Positions 1 to 5,499 of a DNA stretch of 5,499 nt are shown here, in pieces; within the stretch, counting starts at the first letter, position 1; each line of letters begins with the position of its first letter. The stretch is from Clostridiales bacterium (GTDB lineage Bacteria > Bacillota > Clostridia > Christensenellales > DUVY01): the NCBI GenBank assembly GCA_031290295.1, contig JAITNT010000291.1, forward strand, positions 1 through 5,499, read 5' to 3'. The notes under the pieces are model-generated. The model ran no database searches. It was given only the letters and a program-made list of their open reading frames with translations, and was not told the origin of the DNA. Both the position numbers and the translations under genes were made by a program.

Positions 1-622
1 GGTTCTGGGCGGCGTGGTCGCGCAGCTTAAGGAGGTTGTCGAATCGGGCATACAGGTCGGTATCGTAGTCGGCGGCGGCAACTTTTGGCGCGGTCGGCAG
101 GGCACTGACATGGATCGCACCACCGCCGATCATATGGGTATGCTTGCCACCGTCATTAACGCGCTCGCCTTGCAGGACGCGTGCGAGCGGAGCAAGCTGC
201 AAACCCGCGTTCAGACCGCTATTACCGTGCCCGCGGTAGCCGAGCCGTATATTTTCCGCAAGGCTATCAGGCATTTGGAAAAAGGGCGCATAGTTATTTT
301 TGCCTGCGGAACGGGCAATCCTTATTTTTCTACCGACACCGGCGCGGCGCTTCGCGCGGCGGAAATAGGCGCGGACGCTCTGCTTATGGCTAAGAATATC
401 GACGGCGTATACGACAAAGACCCTAACAAGGACCCGACCGCCAAGAAATTCGACAGAATAGGCTACCTCGACGTTATCAACAAGGGGCTGTCGCTTATGG
501 ATTCTACCTCGATTACCATGTGCATGGAAAACAAGATTCCGATAGTGGCGTTCGCTTTGAACGCGAAGAACGGTATCGTAAAGGCGGCGCGCGGCGAAAA
601 CATCGGCACAATAATTAACTAA
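1..622 (+). CDS. pyrH: UMP kinase (uridylate kinase), 3' part, 5' end cut by window edge
   Basis: This cytoplasmic enzyme phosphorylates UMP to UDP with ATP, an early step in supplying UTP and CTP. The reading frame is open from base 2 and the first visible residues are VLGGVVAQ, so the GTG at base 14 is an internal valine and not the start. About 206 residues are visible against a usual 235-245, so roughly 30-35 N-terminal residues, including the first phosphate-binding lysine region, lie outside. Family motifs seen are GGGNFWRG (visible residues 24-31), [24 protein letters not shown], the [22 protein letters not shown] stretch split over 20 residues of strong family match, the STDT segment, and DGVYDKDP. 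These define the bacterial PyrH type of the amino acid kinase fold, which is usually a hexamer controlled by GTP and UTP. It stops with TAA, 41 bases before frr, as in most bacteria. The family call is secure. Confidence 0.97.
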   Translation, partial: VLGGVVAQLKEVVESGIQVGIVVGGGNFWRGRQGTDMDRTTADHMGMLATVINALALQDACERSKLQTRVQTAITVPAVAEPYIFRKAIRHLEKGRIVIFACGTGNPYFSTDTGAALRAAEIGADALLMAKNIDGVYDKDPNKDPTAKKFDRIGYLDVINKGLSLMDSTSITMCMENKIPIVAFALNAKNGIVKAARGENIGTIIN

Positions 623-648
623 GTTAAAAAATTGACTTTATCGGTTAT

Positions 649-656
649 AGGGAGGA
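649..656 (+). promoter_or_regulatory. Ribosome binding site of frr
   Basis: AGGGAGGA lies 7 bases before the ATG at 664, with the GGAGG core at 651-655. This is a near-ideal Shine-Dalgarno match and spacing, and it fixes the frr start. It is the strongest initiation site in the window, which fits the high protein demand for recycling factor. Confidence 0.85.
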
Positions 657-663
657 AATAATT

Positions 664-1233
664 ATGGACAACGCACAGGTTACGGAAACGACGAAAAAAT
701 TTGAACAGCGGTCGGAAAAATCGATTGAATTTTTTAAGACGGAAATGCAGGGCATACGCGCGGGGCGCGCTAATCCGCATTTGTTAGACAAGGTTCTTGT
801 GAACTATTACGGCAACATGACGCCGCTTAATCAGATGGCTAACGTATCCGTCCCCGAGGCGCGCCTGATGACGGTTACGCTTTGGGACGCGTCCGCTCTC
901 AAGGAGGTCAACAAGGCGTTGCTCGCCTCTAATCTCGGCATTACCCCGAGCGACGACGGCAAAATTATACGGCTTGTTTTTCCCCAGCTTACCGAGGATC
1001 GCCGCAAGGAATTAGTCAAGCAGATTAAACGGCAGGCGGAGGATTCCAAGGTTATTTTGCGCAACGAGCGCAGGGATTGCCTGGAGATAATCAAGAAGCT
1101 GAAAAAAGATTCGGTCATAACCGAGGACGACCTCGCGCAAATCGAAAAAAGCATACAAAAGGCTACCGATAAATTTATCGCCGATATCGACAAAATTTTG
1201 GCGGAAAAGGAAAAGGAAATTTTAGAGGTTTAG
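664..1233 (+). CDS. frr: Ribosome recycling factor
   Basis: RRF works with elongation factor G to split the post-termination ribosome into subunits and free mRNA and tRNA. The protein has 189 residues, close to the usual 185. The N-terminal helix (about 1-30) and the C-terminal half (about 107-189) form the three-helix bundle. Residues about 31-106 form the small alpha/beta domain. Diagnostic stretches are IRAGRANPHLLDKV (31-44), TPLNQMANVSVPEAR (53-67), LTEDRRKELVKQIK (109-122), RNERRD (133-138) and the C-terminal KEKEILEV. Aligning C-termini places Arg136 at the essential Arg132 of the E. coli protein (inference from motif position). The ATG follows a strong ribosome binding site. The gene sits between pyrH and uppS as in most bacteria. 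No defect or unusual insertion is visible. Confidence 0.98.
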   Translation: MDNAQVTETTKKFEQRSEKSIEFFKTEMQGIRAGRANPHLLDKVLVNYYGNMTPLNQMANVSVPEARLMTVTLWDASALKEVNKALLASNLGITPSDDGKIIRLVFPQLTEDRRKELVKQIKRQAEDSKVILRNERRDCLEIIKKLKKDSVITEDDLAQIEKSIQKATDKFIADIDKILAEKEKEILEV

Positions 1234-1257
1234 TCCTCAATATTACGGAGGCGTAAT
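1225..1257 (+). promoter_or_regulatory. uppS ribosome binding site with overlapping pairing options
   Basis: GGAGG at 1247-1251 is the only good Shine-Dalgarno match before uppS. It is 13 bases from the GTG at 1265, longer than the usual 5-9. ATTACG (1242-1247) can pair with CGTAAT (1252-1257), leaving GAGG in a four-base loop. CCTC (1235-1238) can instead pair with GAGG of the site (1248-1251), or with GAGG at 1225-1228 around the frr stop codon (TAG, 1231-1233). These pairings exclude one another. The binding site itself is well supported. A regulatory switch is only inferred, and the stems are short. Confidence 0.6.
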
Positions 1258-1264
1258 TCTTAAA

Positions 1265-1966
1265 GTGTCGAAGCTGCCCGAGCATATCGCAATAATTATG
1301 GACGGAAACGGCAGGTGGGCGAGCGCCCGCCTCATGCCGCGTTCTTACGGACATTCGCAAGGGGTCAAGGCGCTGGACGTTACGCTCAGATACGCGTTTT
1401 CGTTAGGCATAAGAATCGTTTCGGTATACGCCTTTTCCACCGAAAACCGGTCGCGTCCCCGCGCGGAAACGGAGCGGCTGTTCGCGTTGCTGCGCGAGTA
1501 TATCGACGAATATTCCGATAAAATGCAAACCGAAAAAATAAAGCTGAATATTATGGGCGATATTTCCAAGCTGCCGGCGGATTTGCAAACGGCGGTATCC
1601 AAGGCGTTGAAGCTTACCGCGAACAATACCGGCGGAATATTTAATATAGGCCTTAACTACGGCGGAAGAGACGAAATTTTGCGGGCGGTGAACAAGCTGC
1701 TTGCGGCGGGCAATAAGAATATAAACGCCGACGAATTTGAAAAGGAATTGTATACCGCGGGCTTACCCGATCCCGATTTGATAATACGACCCGGGGGCGA
1801 GCTGCGCCTGAGCAATTTTATGCTGTGGCAGGCGGCGTATTCCGAGCTGTATTTCACCGACGTTCTGTGGCCCGACTTTGACAAGGCGGAGCTGCAAAAG
1901 GCGCTTCAGGAGTACGGCAAGCGCGAGCGCCGCTTTGGAAAGGTGACTGAAAAAAATGAAAAGTAG
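1265..1966 (+). CDS. uppS: Undecaprenyl diphosphate synthase (cis-prenyltransferase)
   Basis: The enzyme adds eight isopentenyl units in cis to farnesyl diphosphate, giving the C55 carrier lipid of peptidoglycan and wall polymer synthesis. It acts in the cytoplasm at the membrane. The 233 residues match the family length. HIAIIMDGNGRWA (7-19) carries catalytic Asp13. LNYGGRDEI (130-138) and the C-terminal block around IRPGGELRLSNF (174-185) and AYSELYFTDVLWPDF (191-205) carry the diphosphate-binding arginines 175 and 181, Ser183 and the metal-linked Glu194, which lies 19 residues after Arg175 as in E. coli. Two motifs deviate: FSTEN is followed by Arg62 instead of the usual Trp, and RPGGE replaces RTSGE or RTGGE. 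The GTG start is chosen because MSKLPEHIAIIMDG fits the family N-terminus, although its ribosome binding site is 13 bases upstream. Its end overlaps cdsA by 11 bases. Confidence 0.96.
   Translation: MSKLPEHIAIIMDGNGRWASARLMPRSYGHSQGVKALDVTLRYAFSLGIRIVSVYAFSTENRSRPRAETERLFALLREYIDEYSDKMQTEKIKLNIMGDISKLPADLQTAVSKALKLTANNTGGIFNIGLNYGGRDEILRAVNKLLAAGNKNINADEFEKELYTAGLPDPDLIIRPGGELRLSNFMLWQAAYSELYFTDVLWPDFDKAELQKALQEYGKRERRFGKVTEKNEK
1939..1946 (+). promoter_or_regulatory. Ribosome binding site of cdsA inside uppS
   Basis: AAAGGTGA, matching the anti-Shine-Dalgarno end in its GGTGA part, lies within the last uppS codons, 9 bases before the cdsA ATG at 1956. Together with the 11-base gene overlap it supports coupled translation of uppS and cdsA and fixes the cdsA start. 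Confidence 0.65.
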
Positions 1967-2870
1967 ATCTATTACCGGTTTAATTATAGCCGTAGGCATT
2001 ATCGGGTCGGTATTATTAAGGCTGATTAACCCGCTGTTTTTTGATATCGTCATAGTAATATTGATGATTTTTGCCAGTCTCGAGGTCGCTACGGCTATAA
2101 AAGCAAAGTACGCGCCGCCGATTACCGTAGTGCTGATGTTCTTCCCGATAGTGGCGTACGCCGCCTTTATGCTGTGCAACAAGCTGCTGAACGCCGGCGG
2201 CACGCCCGGCATCGCGGGGCTTAGCGGTATCGTAATAGCCGTTATGGTCACGTTTGCGTTCATGATGTTTGCCATGTTCTTTACCAAAGAGGTTTATCTT
2301 GCCAACGTCATTTCCACAACGTTCGTCATGATTTATCCCACCTGCATGATGTCGTTTTTGCTGTACCTGAACAATACCAGATTCGGAACGCTGCCGATAG
2401 CGATAGTTTTTATCGTAAGCTGTTTTTCCGATATGTTCGCGTTGTTCTTCGGCGTCCTCATAAAGGGTCCCAAGCTCGCCCCCAACATCAGTCCCAAAAA
2501 GACGGTAAGCGGCGCGTTCGGCGGTCTGTTCGGCGGCTTGCTCGGGTCGGGAATTACCTTTGCGATTATGTACCTGCCGGAGGTTTTCGGTTTTTTGCAA
2601 TTCGGGGTTATTTCCGTACACCCTACGCTTGCTTTGACAAGGAACATCATTCACTTCGTCACCTTCGGTATCGTCGGTTCGGTTTGTACGCAGATCGGCG
2701 ACCTTGTGGCGTCGCTTCTTAAACGTAATACGGGCATTAAGGATTTCGGCACGATTTTCCCGGGACACGGCGGCTTTATGGACAGGCTGGACGGCATAAT
2801 ATTCAATACGGTTTTTCTTTCGATTTACTTTATGGCGCTCGCCGTATTTGAAATTACGGTAGGCGGCTGA
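1956..2870 (+). CDS. cdsA: Phosphatidate cytidylyltransferase (CDP-diacylglycerol synthase)
   Basis: This integral membrane enzyme joins CTP and phosphatidic acid to give CDP-diacylglycerol and pyrophosphate, the branch point for bacterial phospholipids. The 304 residues are somewhat longer than the common 260-285. About nine hydrophobic segments can be read, near residues 7-23, 27-48, 55-75, 86-109, 116-138, 147-169, 188-208, 231-255 and 280-300. The family signature is complete at 253-279: SLLKR, then KD (262-263), PGHGG (269-273) and DRLD (276-279), which binds metal and CTP. An upstream block around KLAPNISPKKTVSGAFGG (173-190) is also typical. The usual DTxAY element is SDMFALFFG (158-166) here. 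The extra length seems to lie between segments 7 and 8 (about 209-228) and in the divergent N-terminal half. The start is fixed by a ribosome binding site inside uppS. The TGA stop is one base before the dxr ATG. Confidence 0.96.
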   Translation: MKSRSITGLIIAVGIIGSVLLRLINPLFFDIVIVILMIFASLEVATAIKAKYAPPITVVLMFFPIVAYAAFMLCNKLLNAGGTPGIAGLSGIVIAVMVTFAFMMFAMFFTKEVYLANVISTTFVMIYPTCMMSFLLYLNNTRFGTLPIAIVFIVSCFSDMFALFFGVLIKGPKLAPNISPKKTVSGAFGGLFGGLLGSGITFAIMYLPEVFGFLQFGVISVHPTLALTRNIIHFVTFGIVGSVCTQIGDLVASLLKRNTGIKDFGTIFPGHGGFMDRLDGIIFNTVFLSIYFMALAVFEITVGG

Positions 2871-2891
2871 CATGACGGGGCTTGCCGTAAT
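2853..2891 (+). repeat. Inverted repeat spanning the cdsA stop and dxr start
   Basis: ATTACGGTAGGC (2853-2864) can pair with the segment at 2880-2891, ending CCGTAAT, over 12 positions. Ten are Watson-Crick pairs and two are G-U wobbles; the outer seven are perfect. The 15-base loop (2865-2879) holds the cdsA TGA (2868-2870) and the dxr ATG (2872-2874). The only Shine-Dalgarno-like bases before dxr, AGGCGG (2861-2866), are mostly inside the stem. In RNA this could restrain dxr initiation until a ribosome finishing cdsA opens the structure. The complementarity is seen; the role is inferred. Confidence 0.4.
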
Positions 2892-4023
2892 AGGCTGCAG
2901 CGGTTCTATAGGCGGGCAAACGCTCGCCGTCGCGCGCCGATATCCCGAGCGTTTCAAAATATGCGCTCTTGCCGTTAACTCCGATATCGATTTCCTGATT
3001 CGCGCCGCGCGGGAGTTCGGGCCGGAGGTAATTTGCGCCCGGAATCCGGCGAAATATTCCGAGCTGAAGAGCCGCGCGCCCGAGGGCTGCGAGGTAGTGA
3101 GTGGCGCGGAGGGCGTAAGATACGCCGCGACCTTGCCGCGTGCCGACACCGTTATGCTCGCCGTAAGCGGCGACGCGGGGTTCATAACGGCTTACGACGC
3201 GCTGAACGCCGGAAAAACGCTCGCGCTCGCTAATAAGGAGTCGTTAGTCGCGGGCGGCGAGCTTTTGGCGGAGGCGGCACTGGCGCACGGCGGAAAAATA
3301 ATCCCCGTAGACAGCGAGCACAGCGCGATTTTTCAATGCCTGCAGGGCGCGGAAAATAGAGCGAAGCGCATAATTTTGACCGCTAGCGGAGGACCGTTCA
3401 GGGGGTATACCGCCGAACGGCTGAAAGGCGTAACGCCCGAAGCCGCGCTCGCGCACCCCGTATGGAAAATGGGCAAAAAAATCACCGTTGATTCCGCTAC
3501 GATGATGAACAAGGGGTTAGAAATAATCGAGGCGTATCGGTTATTCGGTATTGTTCCGGATTACGTTATCCACCCGCAGAGCATAATACATTCTATGGTG
3601 GAATTCGAGGATAACGCCGTGCTTGCGCAGCTGGGGTTGCCTACGATGGAAATCCCCATTCAGTACGCGCTGACGTACCCCGAAAGGTTAAAAACTACCG
3701 TAAAGCAAATTAACTTTACGGAGGCGGGGAAATTAGAGTTTTTCGAGCCGGACGAGGAGCTGTTTCCCTGTCCTAAAATCGCCGGGGAGGCGCTCGCGGC
3801 GGGCGGGTTATTTCCCGCGGTTATGTGCGCCGCAAACGAGGCGGCGGCGGACGCTTTTTTGTCGGGGCTGCTGCCCTTTTGCGCTATTCCCGGCGTTATC
3901 CGCGACGCCTTATCCCACGGCTTCGGTATAGCGGAGGTAACCGCGGAAAATATCGTACTCATAGCTAAGGCGGCAAAGGAATATACATACAGAAGGATTA
4001 AGGAGTGTGCGTACAAGCCGTAG
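2872..4023 (+). CDS. dxr: 1-deoxy-D-xylulose 5-phosphate reductoisomerase
   Basis: DXR turns deoxyxylulose 5-phosphate into methylerythritol 4-phosphate using NADPH and a divalent metal. It is the committed step of the MEP isoprenoid pathway and the target of fosmidomycin. The 383 residues fit the family. The N-terminal Rossmann motif is GCSGSIG (8-14) where GSTGSIG is usual. ALANKESLVAGGE (118-130) is conserved. VDSEHSAIFQ (146-155) supplies metal ligands Asp147 and Glu149, and NKGLE (213-217) supplies Glu217. LTASGGPF (169-176) and the flexible active-site loop HPVWKMGKKITVDSATM (195-211, His195 and Trp198) are present. The active site looks complete. The ATG begins one base after the cdsA stop with only a weak AGGCGG-like site, so translation probably depends on coupling. 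The last five codons and the stop form part of an 11-bp inverted repeat. Confidence 0.98.
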   Translation: MTGLAVIGCSGSIGGQTLAVARRYPERFKICALAVNSDIDFLIRAAREFGPEVICARNPAKYSELKSRAPEGCEVVSGAEGVRYAATLPRADTVMLAVSGDAGFITAYDALNAGKTLALANKESLVAGGELLAEAALAHGGKIIPVDSEHSAIFQCLQGAENRAKRIILTASGGPFRGYTAERLKGVTPEAALAHPVWKMGKKITVDSATMMNKGLEIIEAYRLFGIVPDYVIHPQSIIHSMVEFEDNAVLAQLGLPTMEIPIQYALTYPERLKTTVKQINFTEAGKLEFFEPDEELFPCPKIAGEALAAGGLFPAVMCAANEAAADAFLSGLLPFCAIPGVIRDALSHGFGIAEVTAENIVLIAKAAKEYTYRRIKECAYKP

Positions 4024-4037
4024 CCGCGGCTTGTACG
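4010..4037 (+). repeat. 11-bp perfect inverted repeat with the dxr stop codon in its loop
   Basis: CGTACAAGCCG (4010-4020) and CGGCTTGTACG (4027-4037) are exact reverse complements separated by six bases, TAGCCG. The dxr stop TAG (4021-4023) is the first half of the loop. With A4038 bulged, three more pairs are possible (4007-4009 with 4039-4041). The left arm encodes the last residues of DXR and the right arm is intergenic, 9 bases before the rseP ribosome binding site. No T-run follows on either strand, so it is not a standard intrinsic terminator. It is more likely an mRNA hairpin affecting stability, ribosome spacing or coupling. Confidence 0.75.
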
Positions 4038-4045
4038 ACACCCCG

Positions 4046-4052
4046 TAAGGAG
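4046..4052 (+). promoter_or_regulatory. Ribosome binding site of rseP
   Basis: TAAGGAG lies 5 bases before the TTG at 4058. It is the evidence for a TTG start. The next in-frame ATG, at 4106, would remove most of the first membrane segment just before the HEFGH zinc motif. Confidence 0.8.
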
Positions 4053-4057
4053 TAAAT

Positions 4058-5227
4058 TTGGAAACATTTTTGTATATCGTTATCGCAATTCTGATTTTGT
4101 TGCTCATGATTTTAATTCATGAGTTCGGACATTTTATCGCGGGACGGCTGCTCGGGTTCAAAATCGACGAGTTTGCCATCGGCTTCGGGCCGGTGCTGCT
4201 TTCGCGTAAGACTAAGCGCGGGCTAAAGGTTTCTTTAAGGCTTCTGCCCTTAGGCGGCTTTTGCGCGTTCGCAGGCGAGGACGGTACCGAGAAGAATAAG
4301 CCCGCAAGCGTCGCCGCGTCCGAATCTGACGGCGAAAACGCCGATAAAATATCGACGCCCGTGCCGGCGGCAAATGACCCCGACCTGTTCACAAATCAAA
4401 AGCCGTGGAAGCGTCTGATAGTTTTTGTGGCGGGTGCGGCGTTTAATATTCTGTCCGCGATAATTTTTTGTATACCGTTTCTGGGTGTGTCGGGTTACAA
4501 CGTACCCGAGGTCGTTATCGTTCACGGGGGCGCTAACGCCGCTATCGTGCGCAAGGGCGACATAATTCTTGCCGTGAACGACGAAAAATTCAATCCGCTG
4601 AACGACTTATCCTCTATGCTGAAAAAAATCGAAACGGGCGAAAGCTTCACGTTAACGGTAGAAAGAGAGGGTGCCGTTTATACGCTTTCGGGGCTGGTCA
4701 AGGCGGAATACGCCGTGCTCGATACGGACGGCGCGGCGGTTCTCGACGAGGAAACGAAGGAGCCGCTTAAGGGCGTAGGGCTCGGCGTATCGTCGGACGC
4801 TAAGAACGTAAGGCTGTCCGCGGGAGAGGTTATCGGATATTCGTTCGCTTACCCGTTCAAAATGGCGGGCGACGTGCTGGGCGCCTTGGGCGGCCTGTTC
4901 ACGGGGGCGGTGGGGCTTAACGATTTGAGCGGTCCCGTTACCACTATCGGGACTATGGCGCAAATAGGTATGCTCGACGCGCGTAATCTTCTGGTGCTTA
5001 TGCCTCTGATTGCTGTCAACCTCGGGGTATTTAATCTCCTGCCTATACCTGCTCTGGACGGGTCTAAGGTGGTGTTCGTACTGATAGAGATGATACGCCG
5101 TCGTCCCGTGCCGCGCAACATAGAGGCGATAATACATGTGGCGGGCTTTCTTTTTCTGATACTGTTCGCGGTGGGAATAGATATATTGCACGGCGTTTCC
5201 TTCATAAAATCCTGCGCGGGCGGATAG
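4058..5227 (+). CDS. rseP: Site-2-type intramembrane zinc metalloprotease, RseP/RasP family
   Basis: Proteases of this family (M50) cut membrane-embedded substrates such as anti-sigma factors already trimmed by another protease, and in Bacillus also signal-peptide remnants and FtsL. The 389-residue protein starts with TTG. The first membrane segment (about 4-28) contains HEFGH (21-25): zinc ligands His21 and His25 and catalytic Glu22. The third ligand is Asp334 in NLLPIPALDG (326-335). A second membrane segment (about 120-143) has GAAFN where GPxxN is common. One PDZ-like domain lies around 150-212 (VRKGDIILAVNDEKF). SGPV (291-294) is conserved, and further segments are near 311-330 and 356-378. 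An acidic, Ala/Ser-rich stretch (about 74-108) precedes the NDPDLFTNQKPWKR block and is longer than in many relatives. Substrates cannot be inferred, since no anti-sigma gene is in the window. ispG follows after six bases. Confidence 0.95.
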   Translation: METFLYIVIAILILLLMILIHEFGHFIAGRLLGFKIDEFAIGFGPVLLSRKTKRGLKVSLRLLPLGGFCAFAGEDGTEKNKPASVAASESDGENADKISTPVPAANDPDLFTNQKPWKRLIVFVAGAAFNILSAIIFCIPFLGVSGYNVPEVVIVHGGANAAIVRKGDIILAVNDEKFNPLNDLSSMLKKIETGESFTLTVEREGAVYTLSGLVKAEYAVLDTDGAAVLDEETKEPLKGVGLGVSSDAKNVRLSAGEVIGYSFAYPFKMAGDVLGALGGLFTGAVGLNDLSGPVTTIGTMAQIGMLDARNLLVLMPLIAVNLGVFNLLPIPALDGSKVVFVLIEMIRRRPVPRNIEAIIHVAGFLFLILFAVGIDILHGVSFIKSCAGG

Positions 5228-5233
5228 ATAGCT

Positions 5234-5499
5234 ATGACAAAAGAAATCAGGATAGGAAACGTTACCGTAGGCGGCGGAAATACCCCCGTCATTCAGTCGA
5301 TGTGCAGCACCAAAACCGCAGACACGGAGGCGACCGCCGCGCAAATAAACGCGCTAGCCTCGGCGGGCTGCCGCATGGTTCGCGTCGCCGTACCCGACGC
5401 GGAGTCCGCAAAAAAGCTTACCGCTATAAAATCAAAAATAACCGTTCCGCTTATAGCGGACATACATTTCGATTACAGGCTGGCAATTCTTTCAATAGA
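5234..5499 (+). CDS. ispG: 4-hydroxy-3-methylbut-2-enyl diphosphate synthase, 5' part, cut by window edge
   Basis: IspG (GcpE) reduces methylerythritol cyclodiphosphate to HMBPP, the next-to-last MEP pathway step, using an iron-sulfur cluster. Only the first 88 codons plus two bases are visible, about a quarter of the usual 350 or so residues. They match the start of the family's TIM-barrel domain: VGGGNTPVIQSM (12-23), EATAAQINALASAGCRMVRVAVPD (32-55) and IADIHFDYRLA (74-84). The cysteines that bind the cluster are in the unseen C-terminal part. The ATG is six bases after the rseP stop, with only a weak GGCGGA-like site at about 5219-5224, so coupling with rseP is likely. With dxr two genes upstream, the cluster holds two MEP enzymes. 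Confidence 0.96.
   Translation, partial: MTKEIRIGNVTVGGGNTPVIQSMCSTKTADTEATAAQINALASAGCRMVRVAVPDAESAKKLTAIKSKITVPLIADIHFDYRLAILSI

Noticed and set aside
14..16. GTG at base 14 as the start of pyrH
   Set aside because: The frame stays open to the window edge, the preceding codons VLGG are family-like, and starting here would remove the N-terminal part of the kinase fold.
632..663. TTGACT at 632-637 as a -35 promoter box before frr
   Set aside because: No good -10 box occurs 16-18 bases downstream. A box at that distance would overlap the frr ribosome binding site and start codon, leaving a transcript without its leader.
1763..2287. A hydrophobic 174-codon minus-strand frame over uppS and cdsA
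   Set aside because: Its apparent membrane-like character is the mirror of cdsA hydrophobic codons. There is no independent evidence of a gene.
2016..3185. A 389-codon open frame on the minus strand across cdsA and the start of dxr
   Set aside because: It lies fully antisense to two well-recognised genes, begins and ends inside them, and its product is rich in Arg, His, Gln and Tyr without any recognisable motif. Codon bias of the sense genes keeps the antisense frame free of stops.
4010..4045. The dxr-end hairpin as an intrinsic terminator
   Set aside because: The stem is followed by GACACCCC and not a T-run, and the minus strand also lacks one. rseP follows at once with no promoter seen.
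4106..4108. ATG at 4106 as the start of rseP
   Set aside because: It would delete most of the first membrane segment just before HEFGH, and it lacks the TAAGGAG site that precedes the TTG at 4058.
5228..5235. The palindrome ATAGCTAT before ispG as an operator
   Set aside because: Eight A/T-rich bases overlapping the start codon within an operon are easily due to chance, and there is no second copy or nearby promoter.
4652..5344. A 230-codon minus-strand open frame across rseP and the start of ispG
   Set aside because: Antisense to rseP and ispG, Arg/His/Tyr-rich with no family features. Best explained as a codon-bias shadow.

Overview
The window is a compact run of seven housekeeping genes, all on the + strand: pyrH (3' part) - frr - uppS - cdsA - dxr - rseP - ispG (5' part). 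The proteins are recognised from family motifs in their translations; no database search was possible. This order, with uppS-cdsA-dxr-rseP directly after frr and ispG directly after rseP, is typical of Firmicutes, especially Clostridia. Proteobacteria usually have dxr before uppS and a bamA-type gene after rseP. Strong GGAGG-type ribosome binding sites, GTG and TTG starts, and roughly balanced base composition with many GCG/CGC/GGC codons suggest an uncultured clostridial bacterium, possibly a gut lineage. The genus cannot be read from the sequence.

Layout: bases 1-622 hold the UMP kinase pyrH without its first roughly 30-35 codons. Ribosome recycling factor frr follows (664-1233). Undecaprenyl diphosphate synthase uppS (1265-1966) overlaps CDP-diacylglycerol synthase cdsA (1956-2870) by 11 bases. 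dxr (2872-4023) starts one base after the cdsA stop. The site-2 protease rseP (4058-5227) begins with TTG, and ispG starts at 5234 and runs off the right edge. The largest gap is about 40 bases, so there is no non-coding stretch to explain and no sign of mobile DNA, CRISPR, tRNA or rRNA. No convincing internal promoter or intrinsic terminator was seen, so the genes look like one transcription unit with translational coupling at several junctions.

Functionally, pyrH supplies UDP and frr recycles ribosomes. dxr and ispG are two steps of the MEP isoprenoid pathway, whose product feeds uppS, the maker of the C55 lipid carrier for cell-wall synthesis. cdsA makes the CDP-diacylglycerol precursor of phospholipids, and rseP is an intramembrane protease. 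The set therefore links envelope lipid supply, isoprenoid precursors and membrane-stress proteolysis to translation.

I found no undescribed biological system. The points worth a second look are small: an 11-bp perfect inverted repeat with the dxr stop codon in its loop; a possible hairpin holding the cdsA stop and dxr start in its loop; overlapping pairing options around the uppS ribosome binding site, which also lies unusually far from its GTG; and several substitutions in conserved motifs, notably Arg for Trp in the STENW motif of UppS.
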